A stretch of 64,000 nt of DNA from Streptomyces parvus. GTDB lineage: Bacteria; Actinomycetota; Actinomycetes; Streptomycetales; Streptomycetaceae. The position numbers were made by a program, and so were the translations under genes. The notes beneath the pieces are model-generated. The model was not told where the DNA came from. It saw only the letters and a list, made by a program, of their open reading frames with translations, and did not search any database. Location: positions 6,386,001 to 6,450,000 of the forward strand of contig NZ_CP135079.1 of the NCBI RefSeq assembly GCF_032121415.1. The letters run 5' to 3'. Shown here in pieces: positions 8,866-17,801 of the stretch (position 1 is the first letter of the stretch; every line of letters begins with the position of its first letter).

Positions 8866-9278
8866 GGACACTAGATCCATCGGACGCCCTGGACATGGCC
8901 CTGTGGCAACGTGTCCGCGAAGAAAAGACCTACCAGCGGGGCGAGTTGATACATCATTCCGATGCCGGGTCGCAATACACGAGTTTCCGGCTCGCCGAGC
9001 ACCTGGACGCCGTCGGCATCGCGGCCTCGATCAGCTCGGTCGGCGACGCCTACGACAATGCCCTCGTGGAGAGCACGATCGGCCTGTTCAAGACCAAGCT
9101 GATCAAGCCCCGACGTCCATGGAAGACGCTTTCCCAGGTCGAACTCGCCACTGCCGAGTGGATCGACTGGTACTGCCACCGCCGACTACACGGCGAAGCC
9201 GGGCACATCCCACCCGTCGAATACGAAACCAACTACTACCTCACAACCACGAAACCGCAGGTCAAAACCACAATCTGA
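8866..9278 (+). pseudogene. IS3-family transposase OrfB, C-terminal fragment
   Basis: The frame encodes the last part of an rve integrase core: ALDMALWQRV, LIHHSDAGSQYTSFRLAEHL (second Asp), SVGDAYDNALVEST (third acidic residue) and WIDWYCHRRLHGE to a stop at 9278. The N-terminal half and first catalytic Asp are missing, so it cannot work. Homology begins abruptly near 8866, next to the start of the 8528-8851 gene. The bases after the stop (GAACCCGGAACGGTTCA) look like an IS3-type right end. Confidence 0.85.
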
Positions 9279-9323
9279 AGTTCCTACCGAACCCGGAACG
9301 GTTCAGTTCCCTGAATCCGAGGA

Positions 9324-9818
9324 TCAGAGGCGGAGGTGCCGGTTCGGCGCCTGGGCAGCGTTTGCGTACTCAGGCAGTGCAAGAACTATGACGCCAGCGT
9401 CTTCAAGGGTTTCGACGCCATCGGCGCCGGCGACGAAGGTGTCGGGCTCGTTCCAGGCGGTGACGACGCGGCGGAGGCCCACGTCGCGGATGAGCTGGGC
9501 GCAGGGGCGAGGTCGGGATGCCCGCCTGGCGCACGGCTCCAGGGAGCTGTAGATCGTGGCGGTCGCGAGCCGGGCGTCCTCGGCGGGGAGCTTGGCGAGG
9601 GCCCCTTCCTCGGCATGGTCGTGGGGGTCGCTCTCACGGGAGTAGCCGCGGGCGAGTTCGGTCCCGTCGGCCGCGACGACGACCGCCCCCACGCTGAAGG
9701 CGGTTTCCGAAGGTGGGCAGAGGGCGGCCAGCTCACAGGCGAGGATGAGCCAGTTCCGGTCTGCAGTGTTGGGCTCGCGGCCGGTGCCGGGGGCGCCGGC
9801 TGAAGAGGTGGTGCTCAT
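9324..9818 (-). CDS. Cytidine/deoxycytidylate deaminase-like protein (RibD deaminase half)
   Basis: 164 residues. The zinc-dependent deaminase motifs are HAEEGAL (His ligand and catalytic Glu) and LEPCAR...RPCAQ (two Cys ligands, RibD spacing). In riboflavin synthesis this activity deaminates diaminohydroxyphosphoribosylaminopyrimidine. The gene overlaps the upstream reductase gene by 4 nt (9815-9818), so the two form a split RibD. The pair lies in an accessory region, so it may serve a specialised flavin/deazaflavin-like or purine-derived product rather than housekeeping riboflavin. Confidence 0.8.
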   Translation of the reverse strand: MSTTSSAGAPGTGREPNTADRNWLILACELAALCPPSETAFSVGAVVVAADGTELARGYSRESDPHDHAEEGALAKLPAEDARLATATIYSSLEPCARRASRPRPCAQLIRDVGLRRVVTAWNEPDTFVAGADGVETLEDAGVIVLALPEYANAAQAPNRHLRL

Positions 9819-10513
9819 CGGGGCTCCGTCGAGGTGTCCTTGGGGGCGTACCTCAGGAGTACCACGTCACCGATCTGGCGGGTCTCCAGGAGCCGGAGGC
9901 GGGCGGCCGGGCCGCCGGGGTAGCTCGCGGGGCCGAGCATCCTTACCGCATCGAACTGGCCGACCAGGAGCGGGGCGATGACGAGTTGGAGTTCGTCGGC
10001 AAGAGCGGCTTCGAGGAGCTGTGTGTGAACGGTGCCACCACCTTCGACCATGAGCCGCTTGACGGCGTACGCGTCGCCGAGGATGTCGAGCGCGGCCGGC
10101 CATACGGCCTCGGCGGGGACGCTCTGAACGGTAGCCAGGTCACCGAGGTTGGCGCGAGCTTTCGCGGTGGCCTCGTGGCCCACGGCCAGGACGAGCTTGT
10201 CTCCGCCGTGGTGCCAGAACTTCCAGCCGGGATCAAGGTTGCCCGTTCCTGTGATGGTGACCTTCAGCGGGTACTCCGGCTCACCGGCGGCGACCCGGGA
10301 CGCCCTGCGTTCCGCCGAGTTGACGAGGAGGCGGGGGTTGTCGGCGCGGAGTGTGCCAGCGCCGACAAGGATCGCGTCGACACTGGCTCGTACGGAGTCG
10401 ACGCGCTCGAAGTCCTCCTTGTTGGAGAGCAGGAGTCGGTCCTCGCCCGGGCGGGTGTCAAGGTGGCCGTCGATCGATACAGCTGCGGACAGCAGGACGT
10501 ACGGGCGGGGCAC
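9815..10513 (-). CDS. RibD C-terminal-type reductase
   Basis: 232 residues of the RibD_C / dihydrofolate-reductase-like fold: LSAAVSIDGHLD at the start, RLLLSN, ILVGAGTLRADNPRL (substrate and NADPH site) and LMVEGGGTVHTQLL near 170. It should reduce the ribosyl group of a deaminated pyrimidine with NADPH. Its stop overlaps the start of the deaminase gene, so both are co-translated in the order reductase, deaminase, the reverse of the domain order in fused RibD. Confidence 0.85.
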   Translation of the reverse strand: MPRPYVLLSAAVSIDGHLDTRPGEDRLLLSNKEDFERVDSVRASVDAILVGAGTLRADNPRLLVNSAERRASRVAAGEPEYPLKVTITGTGNLDPGWKFWHHGGDKLVLAVGHEATAKARANLGDLATVQSVPAEAVWPAALDILGDAYAVKRLMVEGGGTVHTQLLEAALADELQLVIAPLLVGQFDAVRMLGPASYPGGPAARLRLLETRQIGDVVLLRYAPKDTSTEPR

Positions 10514-10542
10514 GGTATCTCCAGGCGGTGTGCGCGGGTGAG

Positions 10543-11970
10543 TCAGGCGGGATGCAGAACGATGCGGTCGAGTGAGGCGCGGAACTCGGCGACGCCGTCC
10601 TCGCCGGTTACGGGGGCCAGTGCCTGGTCGAGCCGGTCGAGCTGTCCGAAGATGCGGGCAGATCCGGTCTCGGCGGCGATCCCGACGGCCTGCCCACCGA
10701 TTCGGGCAGCGAGGGTCACATTGCCTGTGCCCGCATGGGCACGTGCAGCGCGAGCTAGGTAGACACCGCGGTCCCGGCGATATGCGGACGGGAGCACTGC
10801 GAGGGCGCTGTCAAAGCCTGCCGCGGCCTGCTCATACTCGCCGAGTGCGGCGAGGGAGCGAGCTCGGGCGGTGCTGATGTACGCCGCATCGAGCCAGGAA
10901 CCCCAGACACCGTCGGAGCCCGCGCGCCCGAGGAGAGCAAGCGCGGTGTCGTATGCCCTGTGGGCTTCGCTGCCTTCACCGAGTACGGCACGCGCGTGGG
11001 CCTCGTGCAGAACGGCGATGACTTCGAGGCGGCTCCCGGGTCGGGCGGTGCGTCGGGCGGCTGCGGCGAGGCCGAGAGCGTCGGCAGGATGACCGGTGTC
11101 GACAGCCAGCTGTGCCTTACGGCCGAGGATGTACGCGGTGAGATCGGTGTCGCCGGTGATGTGGGAAGCGTCCAGTGCCTTCGCGGTGTGGCCGTGGGCG
11201 GTGCGCTCGTCGCCGATGTCCTGGGCGAACCAGCCTGCCAGCTCTTCGTATCGCGTCTCCAGGGCGAGAAGCTCGATGGCGTCGGTGCCACGAGCGGCTC
11301 GGCGTCTCGTGGCAAGGGATACGAGGTGTTGTTGCAGGGCGGGCAACACGTGCCGGGGGCCGATGAGGTTGTCGGTCTGGATCATGACCCGGCGGAGTTG
11401 CGCGAAGTGCTCGAAGGGAGACCCCATGTCGGCGAGTTCGGTGGCAGCCGCCGGCGTCGCGGCCGGCATGGCTGTCGCAGCCAGGCCGGCGATCCCTGAT
11501 GCGAGAACAACGCGGCGGGGCACGGGCACGAAGAGGATCCTTCCGTGGATGCGGGCGGGGACGACGACCGTGTCCGTGTCGTCTCCAAGCGAGCCTGCCC
11601 GCACGACCGCGTTCATGGCCAGGGTCTCCGGGGCGCTGGCCCCATGGCCCCGTGTACTGGCCCCATGAGTCGCTGTCCCGGCTCTGGACACCGGGACAGA
11701 GCAATCCTGGGGGGCCTCGCGCTCCGCGCTGTCCCAGCCACGAACCAATGCACCGGCGGCATCGAGGATGTCGTCGAGAGTGATGGCCGCATGTTTCGGG
11801 ACGGGACGTTCAGCGCGCTCGAAGCGCCCGAGATGTGAACGGTCGATCAACGCCCGGCGAGCCAGAGCCTGCTGCGACAGCTGACGGGCCTCGCGGAACT
11901 GGCGTAGCTCGTAACCCCAGCGGTGCCATGGGCCGGCGTCCGGAGTCAGCTCGTTCGGCTGCTGCCCCAC
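10543..11970 (-). CDS. XRE-family regulator with TPR-like C-terminus
   Basis: 475 residues. Residues about 15-60 form an HTH (LRQFREARQLSQQALARRA, then SHLGRFERAERPVP). After a linker, a hydrophobic Ala/Val-rich stretch (about 160-190, RRVVLASGIAGLAATAMP) is followed by helical TPR-like repeats to the end. This is a common Streptomyces regulator layout. It lies 29 nt upstream of the RibD-like pair on the same strand, so it probably shares their transcript or controls it. Confidence 0.8.
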   Translation of the reverse strand: MGQQPNELTPDAGPWHRWGYELRQFREARQLSQQALARRALIDRSHLGRFERAERPVPKHAAITLDDILDAAGALVRGWDSAEREAPQDCSVPVSRAGTATHGASTRGHGASAPETLAMNAVVRAGSLGDDTDTVVVPARIHGRILFVPVPRRVVLASGIAGLAATAMPAATPAAATELADMGSPFEHFAQLRRVMIQTDNLIGPRHVLPALQQHLVSLATRRRAARGTDAIELLALETRYEELAGWFAQDIGDERTAHGHTAKALDASHITGDTDLTAYILGRKAQLAVDTGHPADALGLAAAARRTARPGSRLEVIAVLHEAHARAVLGEGSEAHRAYDTALALLGRAGSDGVWGSWLDAAYISTARARSLAALGEYEQAAAGFDSALAVLPSAYRRDRGVYLARAARAHAGTGNVTLAARIGGQAVGIAAETGSARIFGQLDRLDQALAPVTGEDGVAEFRASLDRIVLHPA

Positions 11971-12260
11971 GCTTCCTCCTCCACCGTGGACTTTCGTTCA
12001 CCCGCGGTCGATGTCAGCGACAGGGGCGGCTCTCCATGGGGCCTGCGGAGCCAGCGTGTGAGGCTCCATCTAGGGCCTGCCCACCGGGGTTCCGTACCGC
12101 TTTCATCGTCGGTACGAGCTGATCACACGGTATCCGAACGGCGCCTGGCACGGACCTGATTCACGTCAGTGGCGAACGTAGTGGTCGGTCGGACCGAACG
12201 CATTGCGCAACCGTCGGATGAGCCCTGCGCGGGCTGAGCGCGATCTAGGGGAAGGCGACC

Positions 12261-12869
12261 ATGAAGACACGTAGAAGCCTGGGCGACATGATCGCCGTCT
12301 CCAGTCCACGGATCAGCCTGATGGGATCCCGGGACCGAACGGGCACCGACACTGCTCGAACCCAGGAGTGGCACCGCAAACCCGCCCCGCTGGAGCGTCC
12401 GGCGCGCAGGGGCGAGCTCGTCCGGCTCCGTCAGCAGTTCCGTCGCGAGGCGACCGAAAGGCGCGACCGCCGCTCCGGTGATCGCCGTCTCCGGGTGTTG
12501 GCGTACAGCTTGGTGCTCAGCAGGAGTGCCAGGCCGGATGAGGACTGGAACACCCTCCAAACCGAGGCTGAGCAGCGGGGTTACGCAATGCGAGCGAGGT
12601 TTCACGACGTAGCCGTTCCCGTGACCTCGACGTGCCTCCCCGGCTCGGGTGCCGGCTGTGGCGTCTACACGCCGCCCTGGAAGCGCCCTGGCTGGGGGGA
12701 GGTCGAGCGACTGATCCGAGGCGGCTTCGCGGACGGCGTGATCGTCCTCGACCGGCACAACATCAGCTCCGATGACGACGAGTATCGCGTTGTGATCAAG
12801 GAGCTGGGTGAGCGGTACCAGGCATTCATTCACCTCGTGATCCCCGAGGAACTGTCCGGTCCGACTTGA
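12261..12869 (+). CDS. Resolvase-like hypothetical protein
   Basis: 202 residues from an ATG preceded by GGGAAGG. The first 75 residues are basic and low complexity. The rest reads LAYSLVLSR, EAEQRGYAM, EVERLIRGGFADGVIVLDRH and YRVVIKELGERY...IPEE. That order resembles the serine-recombinase N-terminal fold, but there is no clear catalytic YxRxSxxxQ and no DNA-binding C-terminus. It may be a degenerate or regulatory relative. The 290 bp before it, divergent from the XRE gene, hold the promoters for both. Confidence 0.45.
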   Translation: MKTRRSLGDMIAVSSPRISLMGSRDRTGTDTARTQEWHRKPAPLERPARRGELVRLRQQFRREATERRDRRSGDRRLRVLAYSLVLSRSARPDEDWNTLQTEAEQRGYAMRARFHDVAVPVTSTCLPGSGAGCGVYTPPWKRPGWGEVERLIRGGFADGVIVLDRHNISSDDDEYRVVIKELGERYQAFIHLVIPEELSGPT

Positions 12870-12887
12870 AGGCGACCGTTGCGGTGG

Positions 12888-12986
12888 ATGGATGCGAAGG
12901 GCTGGGGCTGGAGACAGGTCAGCGCTCAGGTTCTCCTCGTCGTCACCGTGTTCGCAGTGCTCGTCACCGTCTACCAAACTGCCTGA
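12888..12986 (+). CDS. Possible 32-residue membrane peptide
   Basis: A small frame from ATG 12888: a basic head MDAKGWGWRQ followed by a wholly hydrophobic stretch VLLVVTVFAVLVTVYQ. It could be a single-span membrane peptide. It begins 19 nt after the resolvase-like gene; the GGTGG just before the ATG is a weak ribosome site. Support is limited to codon character and the transmembrane profile. Confidence 0.35.
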   Translation: MDAKGWGWRQVSAQVLLVVTVFAVLVTVYQTA

Positions 12987-12998
12987 TCGGGGACCGTT

Positions 12999-13106
12999 TT
13001 GACGTTCGAGGGATACACCGACCAGGCAACACATTTCCTGCCGCTCCGTGAGGTGGGACTCGACCTTTGCATCGTGCCTGCAGGTGACCCGCAGGGCGCG
13101 GCATGA
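12999..13106 (+). CDS. Possible 35-residue hypothetical peptide
   Basis: A TTG-initiated frame with good third-position GC encodes TFEGYTDQATHFLPLREVG and DLCIVPAGDPQGAA. It may be a small protein or the tail of a decayed gene. No clear ribosome site is seen. Confidence 0.25.
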   Translation: MTFEGYTDQATHFLPLREVGLDLCIVPAGDPQGAA

Positions 13107-13128
13107 CCGCGATTAAAGAGACCTGCGC

Positions 13129-13329
13129 GTGCAGTGGTCGTCTCACCCGGATCCCTGCTTCGTTGTCGAGTGGGGAGAGAGACCACTCACGATCGAGGGC
13201 GACCGCACTGCCACCACCCTGGGGCGCTTCTACGGCTACAGCGAAGCAGCCATAGCGGCCTTCATGGGGCGGTGCCACAAGTCCCCCTCTTCGGCCGTGC
13301 CCGAACCGTGTTCCCCCACGGCACCGTAG
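13129..13329 (+). CDS. Small hypothetical protein
   Basis: 66 residues from GTG with AAAGAG about 8 nt upstream. It reads QWSSHPDPCFVVEWGERPL, then GRFYGYSEAAIAAFM. Codon third positions are GC-rich, so it is probably real. No family is recognised. It leads into the DUF5999 gene and may be co-transcribed. Confidence 0.45.
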   Translation: MQWSSHPDPCFVVEWGERPLTIEGDRTATTLGRFYGYSEAAIAAFMGRCHKSPSSAVPEPCSPTAP

Positions 13330-13373
13330 CTGGCCGAAGAGGGCCTAACTTCCCACCCGAGAGGACGAGCACC

Positions 13374-13577
13374 ATGTGCGCGCACAACCCGCCGTGCCCC
13401 ACGGCCATGGCTCCCGACAGGGAGGCCGCGCGACCCGTCGCGCACCGCTCTGAGCAGGGCTGGAGCCTGCTGTGCAACGGAGTGCTGGTCTTCGAGGACA
13501 CCGGAGAACTCCTCCCCGACGGCCGTATCGTCGCCCCCCACCGGCCGCTCGCGCTCACGGTTGGAAGCGCGGCATGA
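13374..13577 (+). CDS. DUF5999 family protein
   Basis: 67 residues with the family's hallmark start MCAHNPPCPTA, then EQGWSLLCNG and EDTGELLPDGRIVAPHRPL. This small Cys-containing family is widespread in Streptomyces and has no known function. The stop overlaps the ATG of the next gene (ATGA at 13574-13577), so the two are coupled. Confidence 0.85.
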   Translation: MCAHNPPCPTAMAPDREAARPVAHRSEQGWSLLCNGVLVFEDTGELLPDGRIVAPHRPLALTVGSAA

Positions 13578-14227
13578 CGATCACCGCAGCCGACTTGGTC
13601 GTTCCGTACATCACCGCCCGTGAAGGCGAAGAGGCGGACTCCCTCCTCAACCTGAACGTACGCACCGGTCCTGACCGGCGCCCGCGGCTCGGGTACAAGG
13701 AAGAGGCAGGGCCCGACCGAGATCTCCGCGGCGTGCTGTGGGCCCGGTACTCCATGTCACTCGGCTTCGCGGGACAGCCCACCGGGAACCCGAGGTGGCG
13801 GCTGGTGCACCCGCTCCGCCAGCGCATCACGATGGCGCTTCTGCGCTGCCAGGTGTGCACGGTCCCGCTGAAGCGTAGCGACGGCATCCTCTTCGTAGAG
13901 ACGGCCGACGACGGCGACGACTACACCGGGCCGGTGAAGACCGCGCAGCCGCCGGTGTGTCTGGAGCACGCCCGGATGGCGGCCCGGCGGTGCCCCCGGC
14001 TCAGGAGTAAGGGACACGTCGCCCTGCTGGCCACGCGGTTCCCGCTCTACGGCGTCATCGGCACCCCGTACCAGTACACCGCCGACGGCATCCAGCCCCT
14101 CGCCGCCTCGGACGCTCCCCTGCCCTACAACCACCCCCAGATCGGCTGGTTCCTCGCCTCTCAGCTTGTACGCGAACTGCGGGACTACGAGGTCGTCAGC
14201 CTGGACGATCTTGTGCCCGCCGCATAG
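13574..14227 (+). CDS. Hypothetical protein with paired Cys motifs
   Basis: 217 residues, coupled to the DUF5999 gene by a 4-nt overlap. The middle has LRCQVCTVPLKR and, about 45 residues later, PVCLEHARMAARRCP, a possible zinc site. The end reads GWFLASQLVRELRDYEVVSLDDL. I cannot name the family. It lies 190 bp before the lanthipeptide precursor, so it may be an accessory or regulatory gene for that cluster. Confidence 0.7.
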   Translation: MTITAADLVVPYITAREGEEADSLLNLNVRTGPDRRPRLGYKEEAGPDRDLRGVLWARYSMSLGFAGQPTGNPRWRLVHPLRQRITMALLRCQVCTVPLKRSDGILFVETADDGDDYTGPVKTAQPPVCLEHARMAARRCPRLRSKGHVALLATRFPLYGVIGTPYQYTADGIQPLAASDAPLPYNHPQIGWFLASQLVRELRDYEVVSLDDLVPAA

Positions 14228-14415
14228 ACGGCTGCTCGACGGTCCTGGGCAAAGGACCGGACCGTCGAGCGGCACCCCAGAGCTTCCCGGCCCGACCATC
14301 GGACCGGGATGGCCAGAACCTGAACCCATGGCGCAGCCCCGTCGCTACGCCACGGTCCTCAGCGCGCTGGCAAGCACCACCTGTCCTACACACCAACGAA
14401 TCACCTGGAGTTGTT

Positions 14416-14595
14416 ATGACGCGAATCGTCACCAAGAGCACCACCCAGGTCCAGGAGCCGACGGCCGGCGGCCAGTCGGACGGGTTCGACCTGAACGTCT
14501 CCCTCCTGGAGGTGTCCGATGCGGCCGGGCTGACCGTTCTGACCGACGACGGGTGCGGCAGCTCCTGCGGTGCCTGCGTCACCTTCACCGACTGA
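14416..14595 (+). CDS. FxLD-family lanthipeptide precursor
   Basis: 59 residues from ATG 14416, with GGAG upstream. The leader carries FDLNVSLLEV, the FxLD-box variant (Asn in place of Asp) that class I LanB enzymes recognise. The C-terminal core has TVLTDDGCGSSCGACVTF: three Cys and several Thr/Ser for lanthionine rings, plus a DDG that fits the Asp-Gly site favoured by PCMT-type methyltransferases. It is followed directly by LanB. The exact leader-cleavage site is unclear. Confidence 0.9.
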   Translation: MTRIVTKSTTQVQEPTAGGQSDGFDLNVSLLEVSDAAGLTVLTDDGCGSSCGACVTFTD

Positions 14596-14705
14596 CCCTG
14601 ACCGTCTGAACCCGGTTATCAGGTCATGAACCGCGGTCGGTGCTGTCGCGCTACTCGGCGCGTCGGCTCCGACCGCCCCTCCAGACGCACGAAGGGACAC
14701 GTCAC

Positions 14706-17700
14706 GTGGCTATACCCCCAGCGTTCAAGGCGGGCACGACCGCCCTGGTGCGCGCAGCCGCTCGACCGTCGATGACCCAGCTTCCCCTACCCGACTTCGA
14801 CGACCGGTCCTTCCGAGCCGAGGAGTTGGAGGAGATCACCACCGGACGCCTCGCCTGGCTTCGCAGCATCTGGCACGACCCGGGCATCGCACAGGCCCTC
14901 CGCCATGCCAGCCCGGTTCTCGCCGCCGAGGTCGAGGTCCTGGAGAGTGCTCACTCCCCTTCTACCCGCGAAGTCCGCCGCGTTGGAGTGTCGGTGGCGC
15001 GCTACCTCCTGCGCGCGCTGCACCGGCCCACACCGTTCGGACTGTTCGCCGGAGTCACCACGGCCACCTTCGACGCCGAGCCCCACTCCCGCTGGGGCCA
15101 GAACCACGTGGTCGTGGCCCGCGCCGGTGCGGAGTGGGTGGGGAGGCTGATCGAGCAGTTAGAAAGGAGCGGAGAGCTGCTGCCGCTCCTGTCGGTCGTC
15201 GTCAACAGCACCACCTTCGAGCGCGACGGCAGTCTCGTCGTCCCCTACCAGGACGACGGGCCGACCGGTCAGCGGCGAGCGGTCGAGGCGTCCGTCGAGC
15301 TGTCGGCGCCGGTCCGGCATATCCTCCGCGCGGCTGACGCGCCGATCCGGATCGGGGAACTCGCCGAGAAGCTGATGGCCGAGTTCCCGGCCGTGGCCCC
15401 GGAGCGCGTCAAGCGGCTCCTCGCGGGCCTGGTGCGGCAGCGCGTGCTGATCACCAACCTCCACGCGCCGGCGACCGAGACCGACGCGCTCGGTCACCTC
15501 GTCACCCAGCTCGACGGGGTCCGTGCCGAGGACATTCGTCTCCTGGCACCCGCCGTCCGGGAGCTGCGCGCCGTCCACGCCGGGCTGGAGCAGTGCGGCA
15601 CCACAGAGGGCCGGGACGCCGTAGCGACCCGGATGCGCGATCTGGTGCCGGGCCTCCGGCGTCACCCGCTCGCCCTGGACCTGTGCCTGGACGCCACCGT
15701 GGTGCTCCCCGATCTGGTCGCCCGCGAGGTCGAGCGCGCCGCCACGATCCTCACCCGTCTCTGCGCCCGCCCGTACGGTACCGAGCCGTGGAACGAGTAC
15801 CACCAGCGGTTCTACGAGCGGTTCGGCGTCGGCACCATGGTGCCGCTTATGGAAGTTGTCGCTGACAGCGGCGTCGGCTACCCGGACGGGTACCCGGGCA
15901 GGCCGACCGGCGAAGGCCGCCGGCGCCTGTCGCCGCGGGACGACGTGCTGCTCCGCCTCGCCCAGGCCGCGGCGCTCGACGGCCGCGACGAGGTCGTGCT
16001 GACCGACGAGACCGTGGCCGCCCTGGACCGAGGCCCGCAGGAGCCGCGGATACCGTGCCACCTGGAGGTGGGCGTGCGGCTGCACGCGGCCACCCTCGCC
16101 GAAATCCGCCGTGGGCGGTTCACCGTGGAGTTGACCAGCGTGTCACGCGGAGCCGGGGTTACCGCCGGACGCTTCCTCAGCGTCCTCCCGGCCACACAAC
16201 GCGATTGCCTGCGGGCGGAGTTGGCTGACCTACCCACGGCTGACGAGGGCACGGTGGCGGCGCAGCTTTCCTTCCCCGCGCTGCTGCCCGACACCGCCCA
16301 CGTCACCCGAACCCCGCGCGTGCTGCCGTTGGTGATCAGCCTGCAAGAGCACCGAGCCCCCGACGCCACAGTGCTCTCGCCGGCGGATCTGGCGCTGGCG
16401 TGCGACGGCCGCCGGATGTACCTGGCGGCTCCGGACCGCGGGCTGCGCGTCGAGGCCGTCGGCATGCATGCGCTGAACCTTGCCGAGCACACCCCGCCCT
16501 TGGCGCGGCTGATCACCGAGGTGTCCCGGGCGCAGAACGCCCAGGTCACCAGGTTCGACTGGGGCGCCGCCGCAGCGATGCCGTTCCTCCCCCGCCTGCG
16601 GTACGGCCGCATCGTGCTGGTCGCGGCCCGCTGGAGGCTGGAGGCCGGTGACCTCCCCAACCGCCATCGTCCGGGGGCGGACTGGGACGCGGCGCTGTCC
16701 GGCTGGCGGGAGCGCCGCCGCCTGCCGCAGCACGTGCTCCTCGTCCAGGACGACCGGCGACTGCCGCTCGACCTCGATGAGCCCGGCCACCGGAGCCTGC
16801 TGCGCCAACACCTCGACCGCGCCGGTACGGCGCTGCTGACGGAAGCCGCTCCTCCTGGGGCGGACGGCTGGAGCGGGGGCCGGGCCCACGAGATCGCGGT
16901 ACCCCTCAAAGCGGTCCGTCCTCCGGCCTGGCCTGCGCTGCCCACGCCGACCACCGCCCGCACGCTCTCCCCAGCCCAGATCCAGACCCCGGCCACCTCC
17001 TCGGTGCTCCTCGTAGCCCTGTACGGCGACCCGCGGCGTCAAGACGCCCTGCTGACTCGGCACGTGCCCGACCTGATGCGGCGCCTCGGCTCTCCTCGCT
17101 GGTGGTACGTCCGATTCCGCGACCCCCAGCAGCACCTTCGCCTGCGGATCGCACTGCCGGACCCGGAGGACTTCGCCGACACCACCCACACGGTCAGCGC
17201 CTGGGCCGACGAGCTGCGGACCGCTGGGCTGCTGGCGGACCTGCGCTACCCCACCTCCTACCGTGAGACGGGCCGGTGGGGCTCCGGACCGGCATGGGAC
17301 GCGGCCGAGGCCGTGTTCCGCGCGGACTCCCTGGCCACGGTGGCGCAGCTCGCCCAGCCCGTCCGGCCCGCGCAGCGCACGCTCGTGGCCGCGCACTTCT
17401 TCGCCATCGCCTCCGCCCTCCTCGGCAGCCCGGACGCCGGCGCGCGCTGGCTGATCGACCACATCGAGCCGACCGCGCCGAACCCGGTACCCCGCTCGCA
17501 GTTCGCCGACGCCGTGCGGCTGGCAGACCCGCGCGGTGACTGGGCGGCCCTGCGGTCAGCGCCCGGCGGCGCCGCGATCGTGGACGCCTGGGCCGAGCGC
17601 ACCGCTGCGCTCGCCGCGTACGGGCCGCACCTGTCTGGCCCGCACGCCGACGGCATCGCCGTGGACGGCGTACTGACCTCCCTGCTGCACGTCCACTTCG

Positions 17701-17801
17701 TGCGGCATGTCGCGGTGGACTTCCCCGAGGAAGAGGTCTGCCTGTACCTGGCCCGCGCCGCCGCCCTGGCCTTCACCGCCCGCGCCAGGAGGCGACCGTG
17801 A
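14706..17801 (+). CDS. lanB: Class I lanthipeptide dehydratase (LanB)
   Basis: 1031 residues from GTG 14706; the frame is open further upstream, but the conserved start and a GAAGGGA site favour this codon. The N-terminal glutamylation domain has RALHRPTPFGLFAGV (about 100-115). The C-terminal SpaB_C-like elimination domain has WWYVRFRDPQQHLRLRI (about 800). The expected reaction is tRNA-Glu-dependent glutamylation of Ser/Thr in the precursor, then elimination to dehydroamino acids. It is full length, unlike the split LanB of thiopeptide systems. Its stop overlaps the LanC start by 4 nt. Confidence 0.92.
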   Translation: MAIPPAFKAGTTALVRAAARPSMTQLPLPDFDDRSFRAEELEEITTGRLAWLRSIWHDPGIAQALRHASPVLAAEVEVLESAHSPSTREVRRVGVSVARYLLRALHRPTPFGLFAGVTTATFDAEPHSRWGQNHVVVARAGAEWVGRLIEQLERSGELLPLLSVVVNSTTFERDGSLVVPYQDDGPTGQRRAVEASVELSAPVRHILRAADAPIRIGELAEKLMAEFPAVAPERVKRLLAGLVRQRVLITNLHAPATETDALGHLVTQLDGVRAEDIRLLAPAVRELRAVHAGLEQCGTTEGRDAVATRMRDLVPGLRRHPLALDLCLDATVVLPDLVAREVERAATILTRLCARPYGTEPWNEYHQRFYERFGVGTMVPLMEVVADSGVGYPDGYPGRPTGEGRRRLSPRDDVLLRLAQAAALDGRDEVVLTDETVAALDRGPQEPRIPCHLEVGVRLHAATLAEIRRGRFTVELTSVSRGAGVTAGRFLSVLPATQRDCLRAELADLPTADEGTVAAQLSFPALLPDTAHVTRTPRVLPLVISLQEHRAPDATVLSPADLALACDGRRMYLAAPDRGLRVEAVGMHALNLAEHTPPLARLITEVSRAQNAQVTRFDWGAAAAMPFLPRLRYGRIVLVAARWRLEAGDLPNRHRPGADWDAALSGWRERRRLPQHVLLVQDDRRLPLDLDEPGHRSLLRQHLDRAGTALLTEAAPPGADGWSGGRAHEIAVPLKAVRPPAWPALPTPTTARTLSPAQIQTPATSSVLLVALYGDPRRQDALLTRHVPDLMRRLGSPRWWYVRFRDPQQHLRLRIALPDPEDFADTTHTVSAWADELRTAGLLADLRYPTSYRETGRWGSGPAWDAAEAVFRADSLATVAQLAQPVRPAQRTLVAAHFFAIASALLGSPDAGARWLIDHIEPTAPNPVPRSQFADAVRLADPRGDWAALRSAPGGAAIVDAWAERTAALAAYGPHLSGPHADGIAVDGVLTSLLHVHFVRHVAVDFPEEEVCLYLARAAALAFTARARRRP

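Noticed and set aside
12123-13034. 303-residue minus-strand frame opposite the resolvase-like gene
   Set aside because: No motif and poor codon character; the plus-strand frame has a ribosome site and a recognisable fold-like pattern.
13103-13255. 50-residue plus-strand frame starting at ATG 13103
   Set aside because: It has an ATGA overlap with the preceding small frame but Ser/Arg/Pro-rich random-looking sequence; the 13129 frame has better codon character.
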